Source of the DNA: an uncultured Treponema sp.
Lineage (GTDB): Bacteria; Spirochaetota; Spirochaetia; Treponematales; Treponemataceae
NCBI GenBank assembly: GCA_900316905.1
Contig: ONET01000012.1
Location: forward strand, 1-48,600
Length of the DNA: 48,600 nucleotides
Reading direction: 5' to 3'
In this document: positions 41,780 to 48,600 of the stretch, one piece after another
Numbering within the stretch: position 1 is the first letter of the stretch
Layout: every line of letters starts with the position of its first letter
Made by a program: the position numbers and the translations under genes
Notes under the pieces: generated by a model
Told to the model about the DNA's origin: nothing
The model's database searches: none
What the model saw: only the letters and a program-made list of their open reading frames with translations

Positions 41780-43530
41780 TTCTCCTCCGGTCCAATCATT
41801 TTTTCTTCCGAGCCGCCGGCATCCTTTGGCTCATCAGGCAACATTGGAGAAATCGCCTTTGCCTCGCCTTCCATCATGGCTTGGAAAGCCTCAAGGTTTC
41901 GCGCGTTTTCCATTTTGCGAACGGTCCGTGAGCGGACTTTTCTTGCCTTGGGCGGAAGCGTTTTGTCAACGGCGATCAAGTACGCCACCAATTCCGCCAC
42001 AAACCAAACGCCGCAAGCCGCGCTTATTCCAGTGGCCCACAAGGACAATTGCCTGTACCTGTTGTATTCGGAATAGTCAACGCTTCCATATTCGGCGCTC
42101 CATGCCCGTTGGTAAGTGACAAAGCGGCCGTAAGTGTAGAACAAGAAAGGCAGCGACAGCACAAGCGCGCTGTAGGAAATATACATCATTTTGCGCCGTT
42201 TGTCGATGTTCTTGCTTATGTCAAAAACCTTGACGTTGGTTTCAAGCAGGTTTCCGTCCTTCATCAGGCGCGAAGGAATTTGCAGGAACATCATCTCGGA
42301 CTTGTCGTTTTCAGGATGCCGCTTGTCTTTTAAAGTTCCTTCAAAATATCCAAAGACAGTGTCGCCGTTCACTTTGAGCGGAACGTCAACATAATCGGTC
42401 TTGCTTGAAGGGCCGGCGAATTTTCCGTCAAAAAACAAGTTTCCCGGAGTGAACCTGCTTAGGACAAGCTTTACCGCGCCCTGCGACTCTTCCTTAAAGT
42501 TGACCTCAACAAAAAAGCGGCGGCGGCCCGTAAAGTTGTAGACAAAAGTTTCGCGGGCGTAGCCTTTGGCCTCAAACGAAATCGAATGGACTCCGGAACT
42601 CACCACAGCCTTGTCCGGAACCCGCTCGTAAACAACGTTGTCAATCGTAAGGACCGCGTCTTTTAGAACGTCTTCCGGCGTGGCGTCAAAGCTAAGTTCC
42701 ACCGGCAAGCCGTTCACAATTTTTGGCAAAAGCGCGAACGCAAGGTTTTCGGCCATGCGGCTTATTTGGCTAAGAGAGCCGACTTCCATCGCGCCGGCGA
42801 TTTTTTTCGCCTCTGGATATGAGACAAGCTCGACTGAGGCTGAAACATAGTCTCCGTAAAAGACAAGCTTTCCTGAAATCAGCGAATTAATTTTTTCAGA
42901 GTTGGCGGCCTTTTCATAGCTTCTAGAATACACGCCCGCTCTTTCGGCCTCCTCGCCGCACTGAAAAAGGCTTTCGGGGTCGTTCTTGTACAAAGTTATT
43001 ATTTCGTCTCCAGGCGCGAATTCTTTTTGCATTTCCTTGGCGACGCGCCTCTTGGCCTTTTCGGGATGGAAGATCAATTCCTGCTTTTTTAGGTTCTCGT
43101 CGATTTTGTCTTGAATTTCCTTGATTTTTTTTTGCTCGTCGTTCAGGGCCAATTGAAATTCAAGTTGAAAAGAATTTTTAAGGACCAAGGCGTCGCGCGC
43201 CTGCAATTCCTTGCTAAGCTGCAAAAAAAGCGAAAGGCGCTCTGTCAGCAAAGCGTCCGTCTTTCGGGCGATTTTTTCGTCAGGCCTAACGTCGCGCTTG
43301 GCGTCGACGGAAATGCGCTCCAATATAAGTTTTGGAAGGACGGACGCGGCGGCCTCGGCGCTTTTTGAGACGGCGGAATCCACCTCAAATTTTCGCGCCG
43401 CCAAAACCCAAGCGGTTTCTTGGGCGATGTCCGACGACGCCGAAAAAAATTCAGCGATTCCAACGCAAAGGACAAAAAGAGAAAGAAGATATTTTTTCGC
43501 GCAAAAGCTACTCTTCGCCTTCTCCGTCAT
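41776..43530 (-). CDS. Exported membrane-anchored protein of unknown function
   Basis: A 584-residue protein with an N-terminal signal sequence (KKYLLSLFVLCVGIAEFFSA) and a helical, charged region (about 85-175, likely coiled coil: DEQKKIKEIQDKIDENLKKQ). A beta-rich central part (about 280-380, PEGA-like: LFFDGKFAGPSSKTDYVDVP) follows. Two C-terminal membrane helices come next (MMYISYSALVLSLPFLFYTY and ATGISAACGVWFVAELVAYL), then a Pro/Glu/Lys tail. Not assigned to a named family. The first 23 bp overlap the end of prfB, and the end overlaps ftsY by 4 bp. It may help envelope biogenesis, judging only by neighbours. Confidence 0.75.
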   Translation of the reverse strand: MTEKAKSSFCAKKYLLSLFVLCVGIAEFFSASSDIAQETAWVLAARKFEVDSAVSKSAEAAASVLPKLILERISVDAKRDVRPDEKIARKTDALLTERLSLFLQLSKELQARDALVLKNSFQLEFQLALNDEQKKIKEIQDKIDENLKKQELIFHPEKAKRRVAKEMQKEFAPGDEIITLYKNDPESLFQCGEEAERAGVYSRSYEKAANSEKINSLISGKLVFYGDYVSASVELVSYPEAKKIAGAMEVGSLSQISRMAENLAFALLPKIVNGLPVELSFDATPEDVLKDAVLTIDNVVYERVPDKAVVSSGVHSISFEAKGYARETFVYNFTGRRRFFVEVNFKEESQGAVKLVLSRFTPGNLFFDGKFAGPSSKTDYVDVPLKVNGDTVFGYFEGTLKDKRHPENDKSEMMFLQIPSRLMKDGNLLETNVKVFDISKNIDKRRKMMYISYSALVLSLPFLFYTYGRFVTYQRAWSAEYGSVDYSEYNRYRQLSLWATGISAACGVWFVAELVAYLIAVDKTLPPKARKVRSRTVRKMENARNLEAFQAMMEGEAKAISPMLPDEPKDAGGSEEKMIGPEEK

Positions 43531-44485
43531 CTTCCGCGTCCAATGGCAGGCCTTTCCACATGGCGTTTAGATACGCCTCGATAAACTGGTCGATGTCGCC
43601 GTCCATCACAGCCTGAATGTTTCCGGTCTCGGCGCGGGTTCGCAAGTCCTTGACCATCGTGTACGGCTGGAAAACATACGAGCGGATTTGGTTTCCCCAC
43701 GAAATGTCTTTTTTTTCGGCGGAATACTTGGCGTTTTCCTTTTCCTTTTCCTGCTTGTAATACTCGTAAAGGCGGCTTCGCAAGATTGACATGGCCGTGG
43801 CGCGGTTCATCAATTGGCTGCGCTCGCTGTCGCAGGCCACGACAATTCCCGTGGGCAAGTGGGTGAAGCGCACCGCCGAGTCTGTCTTGTTCACGTGCTG
43901 GCCGCCCTTTCCGCCGGAACGGTAGGTGTCAACGCGCAAGTCCTTGGGATCGATTTTGACTTCAATCGTGTCGTCCAAGACAGGAAAAACGTAAACGCTG
44001 GCAAATGACGTGTGGCGGCGCGCGTTGGCGTCAAAGGGGCTTATGCGCACCAAGCGGTGGATGCCGGCCTCGCCCTTTAAAAAGCCGTAAACGTATTCGC
44101 CGTCAATCTGGAAGGTAACGGACTTTATTCCGCCTTCCGCCTCCAAAAGGTCCACGGTCTCAAGCTTGAAGCCGCGCCGCTCCGCCCACCTTGTGTACAT
44201 TCGGCTAAGCATGAAGGCCCAGTCTTCGGCCTCCGTTCCGCCCGCGCCCGAGTGAATCGAAAGGAAGGCGCTGGACGCGTCAACCTCGCCGCTCAAAAGG
44301 CTCATGCGGCTTTCCCGCTCGTAGGCCTTTTGAGCCTCCTCCAACTGGGCGCGGATTTCGCCTTCCTCGCTTTGGTCGTTGGACTCCACCGACAAGTCGT
44401 AAAGGGCCTGCACGTCGTCAATTTGAGCCATCAAGGCCTTGTTTTCTTTTAGTTCAGCGATCGGCTGTTTTAATTCTTCAAGCAT
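43508..44485 (-). CDS. prfB: Peptide chain release factor 2, short form
   Basis: A 325-residue class I release factor with the RF2 tripeptide region VRISPFDANARRHTSF (SPF at 149-151) and the catalytic GGKGGQHVNKTDSAVR (GGQ at 194-196). It should release peptides at UGA and UAA. RF2 is usually about 365 residues, and many bacteria regulate it by a programmed +1 frameshift near codon 25. Here the N-terminus is about 40-50 residues shorter and begins after the place where the frameshift would be. The start is secure: AGGGG SD and a promoter at 44514-44542. Confidence 0.93.
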   Translation of the reverse strand: MLEELKQPIAELKENKALMAQIDDVQALYDLSVESNDQSEEGEIRAQLEEAQKAYERESRMSLLSGEVDASSAFLSIHSGAGGTEAEDWAFMLSRMYTRWAERRGFKLETVDLLEAEGGIKSVTFQIDGEYVYGFLKGEAGIHRLVRISPFDANARRHTSFASVYVFPVLDDTIEVKIDPKDLRVDTYRSGGKGGQHVNKTDSAVRFTHLPTGIVVACDSERSQLMNRATAMSILRSRLYEYYKQEKEKENAKYSAEKKDISWGNQIRSYVFQPYTMVKDLRTRAETGNIQAVMDGDIDQFIEAYLNAMWKGLPLDAEDDGEGEE

Positions 44486-44513
44486 ATTTTCCCCTAATTT
44501 TAATTGAAATTTA

Positions 44514-44542
44514 AGTATAATGAATTTTTAGACGCGTGTAAA
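44514..44542 (-). promoter_or_regulatory. Promoter of prfB and the downstream run
   Basis: Minus strand TTTACA (44537-44542), 17 bp, TATACT (44514-44519). A plus-strand TATAAT (44516-44521) for the divergent gene overlaps this -10 but lacks a clear -35. Confidence 0.6.
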
Positions 44543-44580
44543 TACTATTGAAGAAAACACAAACTGCCGACAATTGTAAT

Positions 44581-45638
44581 GTGAAGAAATTTCTAAAAGC
44601 ATCGTTGTTTTCATGCGCGCTGCTGCTTTTTGGCGTCGCCAATGCGCAAGTAGCGGACGGAGAATTCTCAATGGGAGCGCCGGAAGCCTTCGCGGGCGTT
44701 TGGGAGCGCGACGACCGTTACGTTTTGTTCTCCACTTCCGTCCAAAAGCCCCAGGGCCAAAACGAAAGCCGCAGGGAAGGCGCCGCGATTTTGCTAAAAA
44801 CTTTTTACGGCTGGCACTTGGACAGGAGCGCCGAGCCGGAAGAATACAAAAGCCCGCGGACAGTGAACGACTCCACTTGCCCCGAGGCGGAACGAATCTT
44901 CATCGAATACAGGCCGCTTGTGACCAGCAAAAAATCGGCGCAAGACGCGTCTGTTTGGGAAATCTTTGTCTGGCATCCAAAGCTAAAGGAAGCGAGCGTC
45001 ATTCCTGTGGCGATAATCGGCTCAAACCTCTACTTGAATTTCGCGGTAAAGCTGAACTCTGACCCAGAGGAAAGCGCGGACGACGGACTTGACGCGCGGG
45101 AAGAAAAAGACCCGATGGAAGGCTTTTGGTGCAAAATGGCCGGAGCGGACGGCGTCAAGCTTTGCCCCAGCGTCTTTGACCAAGACATTTATTCCAGCTA
45201 CATAACAAGCGACGCCGTCTACACAATCCGCTACTGGCGGACCGACATGGAATACACAAACGCGTGGTCAAGCACATCCAGTCCGCCGGAAAAATCTACA
45301 CTTGCGCAAACGGCCGCAGCGTCACGATAAGGAACGTGCAAAAGACCAACGACAGGCCGCAAGTTTACGAGCTTGACGGCGCGGCGGAGATTTGCGGCCT
45401 TGGCGAGCCGTACCTAAAGCGCGTCCAAGACAAGGGAACGGAAGAAGCCGTCGTCGCGCTTGAAAAGGGCTCCGCGTCCAAGCGCGCGCCCAACCCCGAC
45501 CCGCCCTTCGCGCCTTCAAATTTGGACTGGCACATGGACGACATAAACAGGCTTGAAGCCGGAAACAAAATCATAGAGGCCGTCCGCCGCCGTCAAAGGG
45601 AATTCGCGCAAAAATATCCAGGCCGAGAAATTTTCTAG
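44581..45638 (+). pseudogene. Exported protein of unknown family, frameshifted
   Basis: A signal peptide (MKKFLKASLFSCALLLFGVANAQ from GTG 44581) leads into a secreted domain with WERDDRYVLFSTSVQK, GWHLDRS and WEIFVWHPKLKEASVIPVA. This frame stops at 45330, but the coding sense moves to another frame near 45264. That frame continues VKHIQSAGKIYTCANGRSV to 45638. Restoring one base, for example a third G at 45265-45266, joins DMEYTNAW to VKHIQSAGK in a protein of about 350 residues. Either a real mutation or a sequencing error. A TTG at 44548 in frame is an alternative start. The end overlaps recJ by 4 bp, tail to tail. Confidence 0.65.
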
Positions 45639-47782
45639 CAAGACTCTCGCGCGGCAAGAAGCGTCAGCTGCATTTCCTCGTGGCCGTTGAAAAAGTTTCG
45701 CTGAAAGTTAAAGGCGATGTCAATCAAGTCGCCCTCGTTGAATTGAGTCTTCCAAAGAGCGCCCTGGTCCCACCACAAGGCCGGCCACTTTAGCTTTCCT
45801 ATTTCCAAATAAAGCTTAAGATGCTGGCGCTCTCCCCTGCCCAAAATCTGGCCGCCCGCGATCTTGGCGCCGCGCGTCATGAAAACAAGTTCGGGGTTTT
45901 CATTGCCGTATGGCTCAAAGCGGTCAACGACTTTCAAAAGGCCGTCGTTGACATACTGGGGCGTAAGCTCCGCGTCAATGTCAACCGCTTCCTTTTCGTC
46001 GTCGTTCAACGAAAGGCCTTGGACGACGGCCGGAAGCTTTTGCTGGAAAACCTCAAAGTTTTGGGCCGTAAGAGAAAAGCCCGCGGCTCCCGAATGGCCG
46101 CCGTGGTTTATGTAAATGTCGCCGAAAGAGTCCAAAAAGTCGGTGCAATTTACGCCGCGGGCCGTGCGCATTGAGCCCACGTAAACCCCGTCAATTTTTG
46201 TCATCGCTATTGCCGGAACGTTGACGCGCTGGACCAACTTTGCGGCGATGCGGCCGACAACTCCCCTGTTTATTTTTTCCTCCACGACAAGGCAGAATTT
46301 CCCTCCGAATTTTTCAAGCGAGCGCTCGGGACGGCCGCCCAGCAATTCCCAAGAGGAATTCTCAAGCTTTTTCCGTTCTTCGTTTTGGGAAAGAATTTTT
46401 TCAGCGTAAGACTCGCGGGCGGCCGGATCCTCTTCCAAGAAAAGGCGCAAGGAATCCTCGGGGGTCCCAAGGCGGCCGGCGGCGTTGAGGGCGGGAATGA
46501 CGTTCCAGCCAAGGTCGCGGCCGCAAACGCGCTTTCCCAAAAGGCCCTGGCGCGAGAACAGTTCCACCAAACCCGGGCGGACGCGCGCCTTGTTTATCGC
46601 GTCAAGGGCGCGGCGGGCGAAAATTCTGTTTTCGTCCTTTAAAGGCATTATGTCGCTGAATACCGAAAGCGCCACAAGCTGCAAGTCGCGCTCGTTGGCC
46701 AATGAACGCGCGGCGGAAGACTTCTCCATCTTTTTTTCCAAGTAAGTGACGAACACATTGAAAAAGGCGCTCATCTCCGTTCCCTCTTGGGCGCAATACT
46801 TGGCGAATTTTGAAACGGATGAAAGCTTTTCCAGCGACGCCCTTGAAAGAGACGGAATGATTTTTGCGGCTTCCGGCCTGACGTCAAAAAGATTGAACTC
46901 GACCGAAGTTCCAAAAAGATCCTTAAGCGCCTGCGAAACTTTGGGAGCGTCCCAAACAAAGATTTGCTCGCCTCTTAAAAAATCCAAGAGGCCGCTTGAA
47001 GACAGGCTCAAAGTTCCGCTTGAAAAATCCTTTTCAAAAGACTTTCCCCGCGACAAGTTCCTAAGCTTTAAACATTCGACGACGCTTTCGTCGCGGACGT
47101 TCAAAAGGCAAAGGTCCTCCTTGTAAAGCTCGGTCTGCGAAAAGCGAAGGGCCTGGGCAAGCTTGAAGGCCACGGCGCAGCCCGAAATGTCGGAAAAGGG
47201 ATACCCTGAGTCTTTGCACTTGGGATTTATGATTACGTCGGCCGGCGGAATTGTTTCAGGCGGATTATGGTGGTCGGTCACAATCACGCTGATTCCAAGT
47301 TCCTGCGCGCGCTGGATTTCAACGTTGTTGGAAATTCCGCAGTCAACGGTTATCAAAAGCGTTCCGTAATTTTTGGCGAATTCCTCAACCGCGTCCAAGG
47401 AAACGCCGTAAGCGTCGTCTCCGCGCGGAAGCCTGTAAGAAACGTCGGCTCCCATCCGCTTAAGCTGCTCGTAAAGGACAACGGTGGCGGTGATTCCGTC
47501 AACGTCGCGGTCGCCGAAAATCAAAATTTTTTCGCCTTCTTCCAGCGCCGACAAAATGCGGTCAACGGCGTCTTCCATTTGCGAAAAGCAAAAGGGATTG
47601 CGCATGAAGCGCTCGTTGTCTTCCAAATAGTAAAGAAGCTCGCCGCCGTCCGTTATTCCCCTGCGCGCGAAAATCGACGCCTCCAAAAGGTCAAGGCCAA
47701 ACTTGTCGCGCAAAGCGAACGCCGTTTCTTTTTGAATTTCTTTTTTATTCCAACTTTTCAAATCGCCACCATATCGGGTCAC
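45635..47782 (-). CDS. recJ: Single-stranded-DNA 5'-3' exonuclease RecJ
   Basis: A 715-residue DHH/DHHA1 phosphoesterase. Metal ligands are in IFGDRDVDGITA (Asp91, Asp93, Asp95), ITVDCGISN (Asp147) and IVTDHHNPP (170-172); the DHHA1 domain has NHGGHSGAAGFSL. E. coli RecJ has 577 residues. The extra length lies mainly between the DHH domain and the next conserved block (about 215-370), a segment not seen in the E. coli enzyme. RecJ works with RecO in the RecF repair pathway, and the two genes overlap here by 4 bp (ATGA). Confidence 0.92.
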   Translation of the reverse strand: MTRYGGDLKSWNKKEIQKETAFALRDKFGLDLLEASIFARRGITDGGELLYYLEDNERFMRNPFCFSQMEDAVDRILSALEEGEKILIFGDRDVDGITATVVLYEQLKRMGADVSYRLPRGDDAYGVSLDAVEEFAKNYGTLLITVDCGISNNVEIQRAQELGISVIVTDHHNPPETIPPADVIINPKCKDSGYPFSDISGCAVAFKLAQALRFSQTELYKEDLCLLNVRDESVVECLKLRNLSRGKSFEKDFSSGTLSLSSSGLLDFLRGEQIFVWDAPKVSQALKDLFGTSVEFNLFDVRPEAAKIIPSLSRASLEKLSSVSKFAKYCAQEGTEMSAFFNVFVTYLEKKMEKSSAARSLANERDLQLVALSVFSDIMPLKDENRIFARRALDAINKARVRPGLVELFSRQGLLGKRVCGRDLGWNVIPALNAAGRLGTPEDSLRLFLEEDPAARESYAEKILSQNEERKKLENSSWELLGGRPERSLEKFGGKFCLVVEEKINRGVVGRIAAKLVQRVNVPAIAMTKIDGVYVGSMRTARGVNCTDFLDSFGDIYINHGGHSGAAGFSLTAQNFEVFQQKLPAVVQGLSLNDDEKEAVDIDAELTPQYVNDGLLKVVDRFEPYGNENPELVFMTRGAKIAGGQILGRGERQHLKLYLEIGKLKWPALWWDQGALWKTQFNEGDLIDIAFNFQRNFFNGHEEMQLTLLAARESC

Positions 47783-48600
47783 AAGACCCCTTTCCCAGAT
47801 TCCAATGCTTTTAGTTTTATCCCCAAGGCGCTTTCTACAAGCTCATGCAAAAACGCCTTCAAGTCCATCACATCGCGGCCGCTTATCACGGCCTTGCGCG
47901 CGGCGGCCATGCCGGCCAATTGCTTTTGGGTGGAAACGTTCAAATAATAAAGAGCCGCTTCCGAAAGCCTGTGTCCCTTTTCGTTTGGCGAAAAGCAGTC
48001 CGGACAGACAAAGGCGTTTTCGGCTTGCGAATACAAAAAATATTTTTTCCCGCCCAAGTTGGATTCTAGCGCGCTTTGCACAAAGTTTAAAGCGCCGTCG
48101 CCGTCAACAAGGCCTTCGGAAAAAAAATCCTTTTGGCAGCGCGGACAAGAGTCGGCTTGCGGCCGCACGCCCAAAAGGTCCACGTAGCGCCACAAAAAGC
48201 GCAAAAGGCCCAGCCTTGCCGCGCCTTCGTCGCACAAGTCCATTCCGTCCAAAAAGCCGTTGAGCAAAACATAGCACTGGCCGGGGCTTCCGGCCGCGCT
48301 TGACTTTTGGACAATCTCTCCTGCCAAAGCCGCCGCGAATGACTTGAACAGGTTTTCCCTGAACGACGGATGGTATTTTTTCACGTCAAAATCCGTGATT
48401 TTTGCCGAGCCTTTTTCTTCGTTCTTGTAAAGGTAGGCCACGCCGCTGTTCCACGGGCTTACGGCTCCGCGCAGCTTGCTCTTTGGGCCGCCAAAAAGGG
48501 TCGCCCATTCGATTCCGTCCTTTGTCAAAAGGCAGACGGAACGGTTGTCAAGCGAGGTGGGCTTTACGGCAAGAACCAGCGCGTCAATTCTTGAATTGCG
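47779..48600 (-). CDS. recO: DNA repair protein RecO, 5' end at window edge
   Basis: The frame is open to the last base of the window, adding RNSRIDALVLAVKPTSLDNR and a few residues before LLTKDGIEWATLFGG, the typical N-terminal OB-fold start of RecO. The zinc site CPRC...CPDC is in the C-terminal half, with FLWRYVDLLGVRPQADSCPRC as the family block. At least 273 residues are visible, so only a few N-terminal residues can be missing. RecO loads RecA with RecR at single-strand gaps. It precedes recJ in a coupled pair. Confidence 0.88.
   Translation of the reverse strand, partial: RNSRIDALVLAVKPTSLDNRSVCLLTKDGIEWATLFGGPKSKLRGAVSPWNSGVAYLYKNEEKGSAKITDFDVKKYHPSFRENLFKSFAAALAGEIVQKSSAAGSPGQCYVLLNGFLDGMDLCDEGAARLGLLRFLWRYVDLLGVRPQADSCPRCQKDFFSEGLVDGDGALNFVQSALESNLGGKKYFLYSQAENAFVCPDCFSPNEKGHRLSEAALYYLNVSTQKQLAGMAAARKAVISGRDVMDLKAFLHELVESALGIKLKALESGKGVL

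Overview
The window looks like part of the chromosome of a Treponema-like spirochaete, possibly a gut or rumen lineage. The evidence is gene content rather than any single marker: a BpuR-type PUR-domain protein, a LolCDE cassette next to ftsY, a PTS EIIA domain fused to an excisionase-type HTH, class III ribonucleotide reductase with NrdR, lnt, and several exported proteins of spirochaete style. Genes are tightly packed, and many neighbours share 1-4 bp ATGA or TGATG overlaps. Several sigma70-type promoters (TTGACA-like, 17 bp, TATAAT-like) can be read directly.

Layout. 1-4.4 kb: yicC (cut by the window edge) and murC, an RluA-family pseudouridine synthase, an exported transglutaminase-like protein, and an HTH-EIIA regulator. 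4.4-5.6 kb: divergent promoters inside an inverted repeat, a 57-residue zinc-ribbon protein, and a PlsC-type acyltransferase. 5.6-13.6 kb: a plus-strand cluster with three interruptions: a membrane protein with an in-frame TGA, dinB running without a stop into a large outer-membrane protein gene, and a frameshift inside that gene. 13.7-18.5 kb (minus): NHL/VWA protein, TPR protein, surE and a divergent GHMP (galactokinase-like) kinase. 18.5-24.4 kb (plus): lnt, then nrdR-nrdD-(glycyl-radical/redoxin protein)-nrdG. 24.4-27.6 kb: REP-like hairpins, tRNA-Met, leuD-leuC, an HMA-fold protein without its cysteines, and the PUR-domain gene. 27.6-44.5 kb (minus): a long run prfB, exported protein, ftsY, exported protein, lolC-lolD-lolE, mcsA-mcsB-clpC, avtA, phosphoribosyltransferase, beta-helix protein and rnhB. 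44.5-48.6 kb: a frameshifted exported protein, then recJ and recO (recO cut by the window edge).

Three things stand out. First, the 3' end of rnhB has been displaced by two identical 81-bp units. Each unit rewrites the last eight codons and stop of RNase HII with synonymous codons, so the protein is unchanged while the native end survives 162 bp downstream. Second, the anaerobic ribonucleotide reductase is split: NrdD stops after its zinc site, and the glycyl-radical domain is the start of a separate gene, fused to a CPNC redoxin domain. Third, mcsA-mcsB-clpC is present, but McsB has lost the glutamates expected for arginine kinase activity.

Four gene interruptions in 48.6 kb (one nonsense, two frameshifts, one lost gene boundary) could be real decay or phase variation, or residual sequencing error; the sequence alone cannot decide. 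All functional calls rest on motif recognition by eye; no database search was run.
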